From: Daldinia sp. FL1419
Lineage: Eukaryota > Ascomycota > Sordariomycetes > Xylariales > Hypoxylaceae
Length of the DNA: 64,000 nt
Assembly: GCA_025201765.1 (NCBI GenBank)
Contig: MU623350.1
Span: 391,191 to 455,190, forward strand
Direction: 5' to 3'
Shown here: positions 11,236-24,800 of the stretch, one piece after another
Numbering within the stretch: position 1 is the stretch's first letter
How the letters are laid out: each line of letters begins with the position of its first letter
Notes under the pieces: model-generated
Databases searched by the model: none
The model's input: the letters and a program-made list of their open reading frames with translations, nothing else
What the model was told of the DNA's origin: nothing
Program-made: the position numbers and the translations under genes

Positions 11236-12482
11236 GATAAGCTACGAAGCAGTATCGCTAGGTCGGCCAGATACGATACGAGCTTAGAATATTGCGAGAA
11301 TATTGCGGAAAGGAGAGTTCGTTATTTCTATTGAGATTGGGGTTTTAAATATCGGATCTAGCAGCAAACGAAATGGCAAACGCTATGCCGAGCTAATGAT
11401 GATTTGGAGACGGGAGAGCGCAGAAGAATAGGATGAATATGGTCTCAATAAGTAAAATAGTATCGGAATAGAAATATCGTATAAACCGAGGTATCCCTAG
11501 GACACTCGTGCTTGGGAATACGGTTCCGATATTGTAGATTGATCTATTCTTTCCCACTTTGTCAATGGATGAAATTTAGCGGGCGCTGGCTCTTGAAAAG
11601 ACCTTCTACACACTACTAAGATGACACATACTATGGTACTGCCCCCTAAGTGCGTTTGTACCTGTTTGTACTATCTGTAATTCCATTAGCAGCCACAGTA
11701 CCTACCTGGGTACATATGTAGATAAGACAAGATTCAGTGGATCAAGATAAGAAAAAAGCCACAAATGACGGAATGACATAACCGGATGTCAAGACGACAT
11801 ACTACCCCAGGTAGTACCTAATTGGGGCAACATCCCAATAAATAAAAGTACCCGTGCAAATACCGCTTACATAAGGCAATCTTCGAATATTTATATTGAC
11901 GATTAGTAACGATAGCAGGTGTTCATGGCCTTCAGGTGAACCTGATGTATTTCATAGGATACATCGCGGATATGTTACATATATGTAGAAGCCATTCGCG
12001 GGAAATAGAAATACCAGCCCGTAGTGGCCAGTAAATACCTATGGAAGCCTTGCTACCTATCCACGGCTATACGACTATTCTCAAGGTCATAACCTACCAA
12101 GTAGGCAAGTGAAGACGCAGGCATCGGTCACTTAACCAGTCCTACCGAAAACAACGCCCCCTTCGAAACCCACCGTGATGACCCAACCAATCAGAGATAA
12201 CCTCTCCGGATTTGCTTATCGAAACACACTGAATATCAGCAGCCTGGTGACTACACTACTATTTTTGACACATTCATCTCGTTCCACGTTACCATCGACC
12301 GGTAACCTACCCCAACTGAATGGTCTCCCAGCGAGATTCGAGGCCTGGGTGGAGGTAGAAAAAATAGTGATAAGTATGCTACGTCCATATCAAGAACGCA
12401 TAGCTGCCTGGTCCATGGTAGGCTAGATCTTTGAGAGATCGATCCAAGAGAACACCCGCGGAACAATGTACCGGATCGCCAA
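11236..12482. other. Intergenic between HEL2 and SWIB gene
   Basis: No supported gene in about 1.25 kb. It holds the HEL2 upstream region and scattered TACCTACC-type repeats (for example near 11700). An 83-codon plus-strand frame at 12175-12426 runs toward the 3' end of the SWIB gene and has no recognisable domain. Confidence 0.5.
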
Positions 12483-13576
12483 TCATTCCTCATCTACAGG
12501 ATAGAGATGGTTACCGACCAGTTTGTTCATCTGAAACATATCCACCCTGGCCTGCTTGAAAACCGCCTGCATCCTCTCATCACATCGTATTTGTCGCTTA
12601 TCACTAGGGTCTTGTAGTTGGTTTCCCTTGATATGTTCCCATAATTTCTTAACGACTTGTGGTCGAGAGAGCTATACTTGGGTTAGGAAATCCCATGACG
12701 GCATTAATGGAAAGCTCAAAAAGAACACTCACCTGTGATTCCCCGCAAAGCTCCGCGAGTGGGTAGCTAAGATTGAAAGGCTTTTGGAAACCCCCCCCAG
12801 CCTTTCGTGGCCGAGTACTCGATTCCTCGCTTCCCGCCACGTCGCTATCGTCATCAGGTCCGACTTTCTTCTCGCTCTTCTTTCGAGGCGCGGCCTTCTT
12901 CTTCTTGACAGGGGCTTTAGGCTTCCCACCTCCACGTGTTGCGCGAGTGCGCTGGTTCTCCTGAGCCTGGAGCATCGCTGCTAGTTTGGCATCCGCATCT
13001 TCTGTATCTTCACTCTTCTCTTTCCGCTGTTTTTTCTTAGGTGGTTGTACTGATACTTTGATTTCATCCCCGTTTGTATCCTCTGCGTCTTGGCTATCTT
13101 CTTTGTATCCATTTGTTTGACTGGGCGGCGAAGGTTGCGAGGTTAGGTCGGGTTGGGGGATTGCGGAAGTTGGCGGTGGAACAGCGGACGAAATAGCATC
13201 AAAGCGCTCTTCAATCAGCGCCTTGATAGCATTCTACCGTGATACAAAGTTAGCAGAATATATTAATATCACTACAACTAGACGATGGCAGTCTAAATAT
13301 GAGGTATCAAGTTGTGACAATAAAAGAATTGACCACGTACCTTCTGATCGCTTAGATCCTTCCCGCCCAGCGCAGCTTCGAGGCCCATGCGAATCTTTTT
13401 GCGCGTAACGGTTTCCAGATCCGCCGTAGCGAGGATGCCATCGATGACCTCCGTGTAACGAGTCTCCTCCTCCGCAGTCACTAATTATATTAGCGAGTTG
13501 CTGGCTCTCTTGGCTTGTCGTATGTAATACAGAAAGAATAGAGTGTACGGGCAAAAAACTTACAAGGCGTTGCCAT
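12483..13576 (-). CDS. DEK_C and SWIB/MDM2 domain protein (UAF30/TRI1-like)
   Basis: Chromatin-associated protein of the UAF30/TRI1 type; yeast UAF30 works in the RNA polymerase I upstream activating factor. Four exons: 13576-13564 (only 13 nt), 13480-13341, 13233-12733 and 12671-12483, giving 280 aa with coherent phases. Residues 1 to about 55 form a DEK C-terminal-like helical domain (EEETRYTEVIDGIL, TRKKIRMGLEAALGGKDL). A Pro/Ser-rich and then Lys-rich linker follows (VQPPKKKQRKEK, APVKKKKAAPRKK), a probable nuclear localisation and DNA-contact region. The SWIB domain occupies the last ~80 residues (FQKPFNLSYPLAELCGESQ, RPQVVKKLWEHIKGNQLQD, QIRCDERMQAVF, MFQMNKLVGNHLYP) and is complete. 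The tiny first exon encodes MATP plus one base. Whether it is UAF30 or TRI1 in function cannot be told here. Confidence 0.9.
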
Positions 13577-16299
13577 GATGCAATAAGTTGATTCCGACTG
13601 TATCTCAAACCTTAGGTATTAAAACAGCGGAGCAGATGATACGCAATTAGGGTAAGAGAGTCGTATCGAGGCGAGAATACACAGGCAACGAAGAGTAGAG
13701 GCTTGGGGCAGGTGTGGGAGTCTACGTAGGATCACCTCGAAGGTCAGAACATAGCGATGAGGAAAGATCGAGGAGACGGACGGACGACAAGATAGGGTAT
13801 CAGGCAAACGGCGGCTAATATAGTGGTAATAGTTTTAAACGAGTGGCAGCTAGCGAACTAAACGTCTAGGTCCATAGGGAAAACATCAGCAATGGCTCGA
13901 GTGATAAGGTTTAGTAACCAGCTAAGAGGTAGATATAATATGTCAATGCGTACCTTCGCACTTTTAAATCACAAGTAGCAGCTAAAGACGCGATGGTAGT
14001 TGTAACTGCCTAGTTGTCGAGGCTTTAGCGGGCTACTGGGACCAAGCGGAGGCGGCTTCCTTGGACTAATGGGTTGCTTCTATGTTGGCAAGTCAAGGCG
14101 TCAAGACGTCAAGGAAGGGATTTGGGTGAGATGGGGGCGATGTCTACTGTGATGATGCGCGCATGTACATACGTAGCTCCAGAGAATATCCCCAGGATGT
14201 ATGTTAAATTAAGAACCGTATGAACAATTGAACAAATGCGGAAATGTAATATCGCCGATCAGGATGATTTTGGAAAAACCTATGGCTTGTAAGCGCGTAG
14301 TTATAATGGACAATGGAAGTTGATTATATAGGGACAGCACAAAGACTTGTCGTTGATGATCCGCCTGCGAGAAAAGGTCACTAGACAAATCAGTGGACCA
14401 ATGGCAAATAGGATGGTATACCTTTGTTAGTTGCATAGTGTTAGCTCTTTTAGTCACATACCACACTTGAGATAAGTTGATATTATGCGTATAAGGTAAG
14501 GATTGCATAACCAACTTGACCCATAATAACCTTAGGTAGGTACCTAATTATAATAAAAAATGAATGAGATAGTCTAATATCTAAGGTAGTTGAGGCCCGT
14601 AGCAGAGCTTCGGAGATGAATAATTTTTCTATCCCTCATTTGAATCGAATATAAATATTTGGGATGGGTATCTGCTAATCAATACCCAACTATCGAAAGT
14701 ACGGCAAGAAGAATTTGACAGCCGTATCTTTTTTCCCCGCTTATCGGCAAAAGGGTACCTTACCCAGCGGCGCTACCCATCCCAGATAAGACGCGGGACG
14801 ATGGAGATTAGATGCCGCCGTTATATCCAGCCAATACTAGGTAGTAAGGCTAACATTTTATGGTACTACTATCTTCAAGCATGATCAGCCTTACTTGCGA
14901 ACATGCACATGCTAGAAATACTTTGTATAATGTAATCGATGTTTCAATCCCAACTTCCTCCCACAAACGAGAGGCTAGAAGTATATGATCGTCGTGTATA
15001 AGCAACTTGGTTTCACACCAAGAGAACCCCGACCGAAACCTCTTTCATATAGTATATAGCGGATGCACTTTTAACTCTTACTGATGTAATGCATCAAGAA
15101 AACTCGACGACAGTATCTTCGGTCCAATTCAAGAAGTACCGCAAGGTTGGGATAGAAATGCTGTTTTCAAGAACCAAAAATACCAAAAATTCGATCAGAC
15201 GCGAAGAGCAATTATGATACGTGATTGTAGCACGAACGGCGTTAAATGGATTTAAACCCAAATTTGCAATAATTCATCGGAAACGAAACATGCTTAAACT
15301 TGCAGATTAACAAGAGAAAAAAACCCCGCGAGGAGGTAAGACTCATACACGGACAAGGGGCTACTAACCAACGGGGTAAAATAAGATAAGACATCATAGA
15401 GTTCAGGATTTCGCTTGCCAACACAGTTTACATACATAGTACGGTGATATGCTACGTGTATTTTTATAGAAGCCCATCCGCCCAACTCCCACCCCACTAA
15501 CCTACGCCATCCTTTCCCGCCCCCATCACATCATTTCAACCCAGACTCCACCCGTCCGAAAGCTCCCGCGGATATGTTCATTAAATATGACGGTATTTGC
15601 AGATATCGTCTTCGAGAAGACAGCATTGGAATGTAATACGCGTGGAAGCGGCAGGATGGCCCTGCTGTAGTTCGCGCACGAGAGAATACGTTTCTACATT
15701 TTTATCCTTTCCTCAAATAAGGTACAGTAGGTCCATAATGAATAGGGACCGAGGGTTCTAGAAGCAGAGTTTTAGATCAAACTAATCTTAAAAAGGTAAC
15801 CTTCCAAAAGTTTTTAGAATAACTAGTTAAGCATTCTTAAAAGTAACTAACTAGACTTAAAAGTAGGTACCTACATATGACTATTCCAATTCCTACGAAA
15901 TATACTTCTAATTCTCATACATCAGCTGTCTAGTTCGAGGCATTAAAGAACACACGAAAGCCTAACACGCATCATATCGTAACACATATAACCGTCCTTA
16001 TAAATCTATACTATCCGATCAAATAAGCCACCAGGCTCCAAATCTACTTCCCACTCAAATACAAAATGAAGTAGCGCTCAGGAATTGAGAATACCTTACG
16101 TCCTTTCAGTGCCAGCGATGGCTCCATGCTGTCGCATAAATAAGATAAACCTTAATATGGTCTCAAATACGAATTTAGTATAGATACCTATCAATCAAGG
16201 GTTTAGGTCTCTTGCAAGATGTAAGCCTCACGCCAAGAAAGTAGCTTTTACATTATGAATTCTATCAGTCAACAATCGTACAATACATAGCTCTATATC

Positions 16300-16375
16300 T
16301 CATAGGTACCTATATACCTATATATATACACCTAAGACATTAAGGCTTAGGTACCTAGGGTTAGGTAACATATCT
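16300..16375. repeat. Palindromic TACCTAGG-type repeat cluster
   Basis: Overlapping copies of TAGGTACC, TACCTATA and GGTACCTAGGG/TTAGGTA motifs. These are self-complementary short words of the kind found in most intergenic regions of the window. Confidence 0.6.
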
Positions 16376-17246
16376 TATATTGATACTATAATATAGTTAT
16401 CTCAGGTCTTCCACCTTACCTCCTAATAGTACCTACCCTCGGTCGCCAAGCACTCAAGAGTCTGAAAGCTACTCTACCTCTCGGATCAATGCAATTGAGT
16501 TGTGCTAACGTATCGATAGGTAATCTTACCGGAAGCCTAACGAGTTTTGATCCTCCGGGCATTGAGAAAATCCCACGTCCATGACTCCTTAAGCCATTGT
16601 CAAACTAGATCCCTACCAATCGGCCAACTTCTCGCAAGTATGTATGGACATATGTCAACACATGCAGGCATTATAGAAAGTAAAAAAATACCCCCAAAAC
16701 CACAAGGGGTACCCATGCTGTCCAAACAGTCGGCGCACACGACGTGTAGCATGGCCCCACCGAGCACATTAGGAAGATTCCCGGAAGATTCAAGGAGCTT
16801 ACCTTACTAGGTCACGACATGTGTTGAATGTGTGTCTTTAGATATAAGAATATAGGTACCTTCTAGGTATGTATCAAGTAATTGCAACTGATGGACTTCA
16901 AAGACCATTTGAACTTGATATTGCCAAGTATTCATGATATTCGACATATAAGCAGTTCATGCATAAAGTTATTCACACCGCAAATGCGACGACTACCATA
17001 GTATTAGTCACACTGACTGACTGGCAATTGGAATCTTCAAGTGAAATTTGGCTAACAAACGCGACTAATCCGTTCCTTGCCGTAGTGGCGTCCCGTCGTC
17101 CCGTCAATGTCGTCAATTGGCCGAGAGCTTTGATCGCTCAGGGGCGACACACGAGCTGAAATGCAGCCAAGACCAACAGTTGCACTTGGCGAACTAATCA
17201 CCATGCCTAGATCTCTGGTTCAGACCGTGCAACCTGCATGTCATAC

Positions 17247-17296
17247 ATAGGTAGGTACCTAGGTATTGTACCTAGGTTAGGTAGTTACTGTAGGTA
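17247..17296. repeat. Palindromic TACCTAGG-type repeat cluster
   Basis: The run contains GTAGGTACCTAGGTA, then GTACCTAGGTTAGGTAG and GTAGGTAC. Nearly all of it is built from the same self-complementary words. Confidence 0.7.
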
Positions 17297-18557
17297 CGCC
17301 AGCGATTAAATTGATGGCAACGTCCGAGTCAAAAGTATTAAATGGCATCTCGGTCTTAATTGTCATCTACCATACTTACCAAGTGGGTGACAACTTATTA
17401 ATTTGCAGACTCCTACTGATTCCACTAACACTTACGTCTATACCTACCTTACTATTCATTTCAACTCCAAAACGAACATATAATATTAAAAGAAAATCAT
17501 AGAAATATCTCTGGTTCTCTAATATTAATCATATAATTTTAAAATTGAATTAAGTCATTAGGTGTTGTAAAATCTTCCTTGAAGTTGAAGCATATGTTAA
17601 GGAGATTCAGAATATGTAAATCCTTTTGTCGCCCACTTGGCTACCCGAGATATTCTCGACTAGTACGCAATACGCCGGAAAGGGTATGGTTGAAGCATAC
17701 GGAGAGGGACGGTATGTTCTGTGCAATTTTATAAAATCCACAACTTAAAGGTAGTAGTAGTAGTGGGTAAAAGCGATGAATTCCCTGCGTGTCAATGATT
17801 TATCGGATATGTTTATTCGTACATCATACCATGCGGATCGAATCATCATTTTAGGTGCTACCATCCTGCTACCATCCTGCTACATAATAGGTATATTCCT
17901 CATTCGGCGGGAGCGAGTCAATGGTGACGCTTCCGAAGCTTGTGTTTCCCACGTGGCAATAAGGAACAGAAGATAGATTAACGGAGCGTGAGCGGCCCCC
18001 CGAGATGTTCCCACTCGTTATGGACTCCTTTCGTTAGCCCAGTCTCGCTAGGATGGAACTGGCTATACCGCTGGCCCGGGCTTCATATACACCCTGCCTC
18101 TTAGCCAGCTATAGCATAATGGATGCTCCATCGATTGCAGCGCTAGTTAGGACTAGTATACCCGGACCGTCTCGTTACTTCTTTACTTGTTAACGAAAAA
18201 GAGGAAGTGCGTGGAAGAAGAGAAGAATTTTCTCTCTAACAGCATGGTTCGCGAGAATCGGTTGGCTATGGCTCCGTGGCCTATTATATTCTATGACCAC
18301 TCGTAATAAAATAGCAGCATATTACTATTAGTTTATGGTTAGGGAAAACCGAAACGCCCTAACGCACGATCGCAACCTCGGCGAAAGACCCATACTTGGC
18401 ATCGGCCTGGAGTATATCCTTTTGGCTGTCTCCCATCTTGTCAGAGTTTGGACCGTTCGGAAAATAAAACTTAGGGGAATCATCGCCCACGCGTGCGGCT
18501 GTTCTCTAGCTGCACAACATCTCGTTAGCCTGCCTACGCACGAGGGAGGCAGATACG

Positions 18558-20178
18558 ATGGTGGACACGGCTTATATCGAAGAGTACGGTCCATTGGCCC
18601 TGGTTAGCGATACTCTAACTCTGCCTACGGGCCATCGAAATGGACTCATCGCCGTCGCCGTCTGCGGCATAGTGTCGTTTATCACGACATCCACGTTGTT
18701 TTTATTCCTGACGTATAAGTTAGTTACATGGCACTTACATAGCCCGAAGAGAACGGATGCCGACCATCAAACCCCTGCGAATGATTTATCGTTGGGTTTG
18801 GCGCAAAGGAATTATGGGTTGTCTAAGAAGGCCATTCCACAGGAAAACGAACAAGAACAGCGACGACAGAAGGAGGTGGGACGAGGACCGCCGAACCAAT
18901 TTCTTATCCTCGTGTACAACTTATTTTTTGCTGACATGCACCAAGCCACCGCCTTCATGTTAAACATTCCGTGGATCCAGAGGAACGAGATTACCGTGGG
19001 AGTTCCGACTTGCTGGGCTCAGGGCTGGTTTGTGTCGACAGGAGATTTGTCCGCGAGCTGTTTCATATGTGCCATTGCTATTCATACATATCTCACTGTC
19101 GTGAGAGGGTACAAACCGCCACAGAGGGCATTGTATACTGCCATCGTCGGTTTATGGGCGTTTATTTATGTCATGGCCATTGCCGGCGTAGCTGCTACTA
19201 ACGACGGGAAGGGAGTTGGTGGCTTTTACGTTCGAGCAGCAGCTTGGTGAGTAAGAGCATAAGTTGATGTCCCTTATGAGCCCCTCTTTTTCATCGTTGA
19301 GATTATGAATGACTGACATTGGCTGTAGGTGCTGGATCAACGTTAAATTCGAGTCGCTTCGACTTTGGCTTCACTATATCTGGATTTTTCTCTCCTTTCT
19401 TTTGACTAGTATCCTATATACGCTCATCTTCATCTTCCTCCACCAGAAAAAAGCCTTCTCTCAGCCGCTTTCGCATAGCCGTCCATCGGCATCGACCCGG
19501 TCGGACGCAAATAACACCTCTATTCAAACGAATCCTTCGGGCCATCATCCTGCCTTCCTTGTCTATCCAGTCATCTACGTGTTGTGTACGGCACCGTTAG
19601 CTTTGGGTCGCGTGGTGACTATGGCTGGAACGCAAGTGAGCATAGCTTATTTCTGTCTGGCTGGTGCTATGATAGCCTCCAATGGATGGCTGGACGTCTT
19701 ATTATTCTCGACTACACGTCATTCTATCATCTTCAACGCACCTCTTGACTCCGAGGATACGGGTCTGGAGACATTTGTGTTCATGAGGACGCCGCACTGG
19801 AGGCAGTACGGTAATATGGTCTGGGTGCAGGGTGCGGCTCACGCTACCAACGGTGAAGACGGCCGACAACACAGAGGACGGAGGAGAGCAGTGTGGGGAT
19901 TAGGTCGATTTGGGGAGATAGTAGGATGGACCGGGAGAGATGGTCGTTCAAAAAGTGGAAATAACCGTTGGATTGGAGGCCCGGGAAGCGGAAGCCAGGA
20001 ATCCCTAAGGGGTAATACAAGGGCGGCAGAGACTGGAATCCAGATGGATACTGTGACGACGGTAGTCGTGGAGGTTGAACAAGAGCAAGGGAAAACGAGA
20101 TCACGGGAACCTTCTGCCCACTCGATCGACAGTTCCGAGAAGGAGCTCGCACAAAGGGCGGGAAGCTTGCGTCTGTGA
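18558..20178 (+). CDS. Seven-transmembrane receptor, fungal Git3/cAMP-receptor-like
   Basis: Predicted G-protein-coupled receptor of 512 aa in two exons, 18558-19246 and 19329-20178, with an 82-nt intron (GTGAGT...GTAG) that splits a Trp codon. Seven hydrophobic segments can be traced: residues ~30-55, then after a polar loop NQFLILVYNLFFADM, VSTGDLSASCFICAIAIHTY, LYTAIVGLWAFIYVMAIAGV, LWLHYIWIFLSFLLTSILYT, AFLVYPVIYVLCTAPLALG and the following VSIAYFCLAGAMIASNGWLD. The order and the GDLSASCF / RLWLHYIWIFL signatures resemble fungal Git3 glucose-sensor and cAR1-like receptors, which couple to G-alpha and cAMP signalling. The C-terminal tail of about 150 residues is polar, Arg/Gly/Ser-rich and cytosolic. 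The ligand cannot be inferred. Confidence 0.8.
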
Positions 20179-21817
20179 AATCAGGACGTTTTCTCCGATC
20201 CAATGAGTGCAAATAGCATCAACTATAATAAATACCGTTAAAATGTAAATATATTATGTTGCCCCTTTTATAACTTTAGTATACTATCGTGATGAGGTCC
20301 AGTGTGGATAGGTACCTATGTATTTGGTAATGTAAGTAAAGTACCTAGGTTACCTACCTACCTAGCTGCCTAGGTAGTTAATTAATGCATCTTCACAATG
20401 TGTTTGTGGGTTTCTACCTACATGTATATACGTCACATGACACATAAGCTCCTGCATGTGTTGTACGAAGGCTGGGGCCAAAAGTCTCGCACATGGTAAC
20501 TGGTCAAAATTTGATCATCATATGTAATCGTCTTTATTTCTTACATATATTAATAACTACCTAGTTATGGGTATTAATTTAGTACTTCTTGCTAATCTGG
20601 GATCTTAATAGCGACGTTTCCACCAAAGTTCGGTGGCTTATTACTGAATTTATAGCGGCACCCCTCGTGACACATTGAATGAAACCTCTGAAAGCATCCA
20701 GCCTGGCCAGTTTTGTGCAGTACATATATTAGTGCACCCCGCTTAGAGTATATAATAGGTACCTACCTACCTATACATTCATATCGCAAATGCATAACAT
20801 TAATGCGAAGGTACATAAAGTTTGTACATTACCCTATCAACCATTTTATCCGTAGGTAATTGTCTGTCTCGTTTTGTGTGGTCCTTCCGTAAGGATCTTG
20901 GTGAATCTAACAACCACGAATAGAAAGAGGAAGGACCGCTGCGAGATGACAGCGTACATATCCCAAGCCTAACCGCTTACGCCCAGGGCTCATCTCACCA
21001 CATTGCATTCCGAAAAAGAAAGGAAAAAAAATCCTTCGTACGCATATATGAAAATATATTTCCAATCATATCCCCCCGACTCCGATACCGATCCTACTTA
21101 CCTAGCCTTATTGATTTGGCAGCGTCTTGTCATCACATCGTATTATCCTTTTTTGGTTCTTATTTCGCCTTATTCATGTTTTGTTCAGCAATTCTAGCGG
21201 GGTAGAATAGATACTATTCTTCTATTACTTAGGTAGTCAGTTATACCTACTCTTACCTCTTCGCCCTCAGAGGTATCGACGGCGACGCTATTTTTCGATT
21301 TACCGTTCCGAACTGAAGCGAACTGAAGCGAACTTTGAACTGCATAATAACTACATAATCACGAGTAGTGGTTGTTAAATCCTTTAGTAACCACGATCGT
21401 ACGACGACCGTAAGCCTATCTTGAACCGCTAGGACCCGTTAGATATCAAACACGGACGGATTTGAGTTGCCATTTTATCCTTCCGACCGGTCCGTCGACA
21501 ATTAATTCCTTCAAATTCATCCCTCCGACTTAACATAGGGACGACTTCGCCATTTCGCGAGGCCGTGGATTTGTCGTTTGCCGTAAATTGATCATCTAAC
21601 CATCTGATCTCCACTCGATACCGTTATTCTACAAAACGTCGTGTTACTATCTACATATCTATCCGCCTACTTGGAAGGCGGTCGATCGATTTTTTTTCTT
21701 CTCCCAGCGAGCTTCTTTTCATCCCTAATGTAATCCGACAACCTGCCCCATTCCTACCCAACAATTATCTTCGCTCTGGATACCCGCTATCGGCAATTAC
21801 ACGTTGACGTCTTCAAC
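20179..21817. other. Intergenic upstream of IRE1
   Basis: No supported gene. It contains palindromic repeats at 20341-20380 and near 20755-20775, and an inverted repeat GGTCCTTCC/GGAAGGACC near 20880-20940. A short tandem repeat of GCGAACTGAA lies near 21308-21335. The last several hundred bases, rich in pyrimidine runs, probably hold the IRE1 promoter and leader. Confidence 0.5.
20341..20380. repeat. Palindromic TACCTAGG-type repeat cluster
   Basis: GTACCTAGGTTACCTACC is followed by TACCTAGCTGCCTAGGTAG. The words are self-complementary, as in the other intergenic clusters. Confidence 0.7.
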
Positions 21818-24800
21818 ATGCTGCGACGGCCTCCTGGCGAGGGACGGCTCGTCGTTCAACAGCGCAAGGTCTTTCTCGCCTTAGCCGTCTTTCTTTTACC
21901 CTGGCTCCAGCTCGTCGATGCTCAGCAGCAGCAATCCCGACAGCAATCTCCCCGAGAACCAGCCTCCGTGGCTAATCTCCTAAACAATTATAACAATGAT
22001 AATCTAGCTATAAACAAACGGCACGAGCCTTTTAGCGCCGAGAGGGTTGTAGACGACCTCGCCGCCGCTACGTCTTCCAAGGCGCGTAATCGCCAAGAGA
22101 CTCCCGTTGTCAGCCGCCGAAACAGCGTTACAACCAAGAAGCAGCAACCCCGAAACGTACCTTTTCCTAACGATGCGAGCGCCCTCGCAACTTTGGCTCC
22201 GGCTCCGTCCGTTCGAGCACCAAATTCTCCGAGATATTTGCCCAGCCTGCTTGCCGGCACTGGGCTTTCCTCGCCGCAGACTGCGCGGAGTCTGGAGAAG
22301 TGGGAAGTGGAAGACTACATTCTTCTGGCGACCGTCGATGGGCATCTTTATGCTGTCAACCGCGAGTCCGGTGACGAGCGCTGGCATCTCCAAGTTGAGC
22401 AGCCTATCGTTGAAACTATTCATCACCGCCCGAATATCTCTTTAGCCGATGGACGGGAGGGTTACGATCATCATCCCCTCGATGACTATATTTGGGCTGT
22501 CGAGCCTACTCGTAATGGTGCCCTCTACGTTTGGACGCCTTCTGGCTTTGGTAGCGGCTTGATGAGTACGGGACTAACTATGAAGCAGTTAGTGGAAGAG
22601 TTTGGCTCGTATGCTGTTCAGAACCCGCCCGTAGTCTATACTGGCCACAAGAAAACGACCATGATCACTCTAGACGCAGCGACTGGTCGCGTTCTAAAAT
22701 GGTTTGGACAGGGTGGCTCGCAAGTTGACCAGAGCGCTACTTGTTTTCCACCAAACGGGCGTTTCGTTGATTCGGACAGTGAAGAATGTAGTGATAGTGG
22801 CACCATCACCCTCAGCAGGACGGAATATACCGTTACGATACACCGGTCCGATGATGGTAGAGAAATCGCTACGCTTAAATATGCTGAATGGGGTCCAAAT
22901 AATTTCGATAGTGACCTTCATCAGCAATATCGAGCGACACAGGACAACCGCTACTTTACTAGTCAGCATGACGGCAAAGTCTACGCGCTCGCCTATCCTG
23001 CCGGGGTCACCTCCTTCGCGCTTCAATTCTCTGTCCCCGTTGCGCGCGTATTCGATATCGCCAGGCCGGAAGATGCTCCACCGGGGAGCAACCCCGAACT
23101 GGTTTTACTCCCTCAGCCGGTTCCGCCCGCTCGAGACGAAGACTCGGCCCGCACCAGAAGCCATAGTGTCTTTCTAAACCACACCGAATCTGGTAGTTGG
23201 TATGCTATGTCTGGGTGGTCATATCCTCTGATTGTCGATGCTCCTGCAGCACAGCTTAATGGTAGAAACCGGTGGGACAGCGAGAACCCCTGGGACGCGA
23301 TTGATACCACCTGGGCAAATAAGGTGTTGGTTGGTACCCATGTCTTAGGGAATGCCAGAACAGTCGCACAGTGGCCACCGACTATTCCTCCAAGCTTGCC
23401 TTCTTCTCCTTTCACGCCGGAATCTAGTGATGATGATAATGAATCAGCCATGCCGACTTCGTTGCCTAATACCCAGGCTGACCCTTCAGGCATTGTCGGT
23501 AGTATCACTGCTCTTCCCCAGTATGCCGCCGATAAGACAGTCGACTTCCTAATGAACCCAATCCTGTTTCCTTTTCTAATATATCTCTTATTCCGCTATT
23601 ACAAGGACTTCGTCAGATGGTCCAGGCGCCGGGCCAAGCCAAGACAGTATCTTGATACTGTAACATATATGCCTTCCACGGATCCTACTATCGATTCGCC
23701 CCGAGAGGTAGTCAATGAAGTTATCCCAACGCCCGTAATAGAGGCGGATGAGAAACAACAGGAAGCATTAGTAAATGAAAAAGAGAGCGCCGAAAAGGCC
23801 GTGCCTGTTATATCTACCGTGGAGTTTGAAACAGCAGACGCGGATGACGGCCGTGAACAGCAACAAACCGAAGGCGAGTCTCCAGAGAAGAAGAAAAAGG
23901 CACATCGGGGTCGGAGAGGAGGTGTCAAACATCGTAAGGGGCCAAAGAAACAGCGTGACACTGTTGACAGTTCAGGAGAGAACGCCTCTCCTGATGCTGG
24001 AGAGGGAATTCCTGGCTTGCAGAACGTCGGTTTGCCATCCAAGCTCGAACCGAATGTCATGACCATGAATAACGATCCTGAGGATGTAAGCGGCCCGATC
24101 GTTAAGATAGGTGGTATCGAAGTAAACCAGGATGAACAGCTCGGTATGGGTAGCAACGGCACTATCGTTTTTGCCGGGAAATTCCACGGTCGTGACGTTG
24201 CCGTTAAGCGTATGCTTACTCAATTCTGGGACATTGCAACCAAGGAGACGCAGTTGTTACTCGAAAGTGATCACCATCCCAATGGTATGAGCATGATTAT
24301 TCTTATTGATTTGACGTGTCTAAATAGTTGCTAATGTTCATCTAGTGATTCGATATTTCGCTATGTCGAAGAATGACAGCTTTCTGTATATTGCCTTGGA
24401 ATTGTGCCAGGCTTCGCTCTCGGACATCATAGAGAAGCCTGCCATGTTTCAAGACCTGGCTCGTGCTGGCGAGATGGATCTACCCCGAGTCCTCTTACAG
24501 ATTGCACACGGTCTAGGATTCCTCCATGACCTTCGCATTGTCCATCGCGACCTGAAGCCCCAAAACATTCTGGTAACTATGGGACGTGACGGTAGACCGC
24601 GACTTCTCGTATCGGACTTTGGGTTGTGTAAGAAGCTCGAAGGGGGTCAATCGTCCTTCGGTGCAACCACGGCCCACGCTGCTGGGACTTCGGGTTGGCG
24701 AGCACCTGAGCTGCTTCTCGACGATGACGCGCGCGAGTCTTCCACAATGTCCATGACCAGTACGCATAGTGACTCGAGCCAATTAGTCAGTGCTGATGTC

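Larger units (their letters stand above)
13577..18557. other. Gene-poor AT-rich stretch of about 5 kb
   Basis: I find no supported gene, tRNA or intact mobile element. Only short frames (under about 100 codons) occur, with no recognisable domains or codon pattern. Palindromic TACCTAGG-type repeats cluster at 16300-16375 and 17247-17296. A very AT-rich core lies around 17460-17580. A short direct repeat (GCTACCATCCT twice) sits near 17858-17883. It could be decayed transposon sequence, but I see no terminal repeats or element-encoded protein to prove it. Confidence 0.5.

Noticed and set aside
12175..12426. 83-codon plus-strand frame downstream of the SWIB gene
   Set aside because: No recognisable motif, poor start context, and no partner exon.
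15005..15045. Hairpin resembling a tRNA anticodon arm (CTTGG...CCAAG)
   Set aside because: No matching T-arm consensus or acceptor stem at the right spacing.
23599..24162. 187-codon minus-strand frame opposite IRE1
   Set aside because: Antisense shadow of the IRE1 linker and kinase start. Its Ser/Cys/Pro-rich composition mirrors the sense codons.
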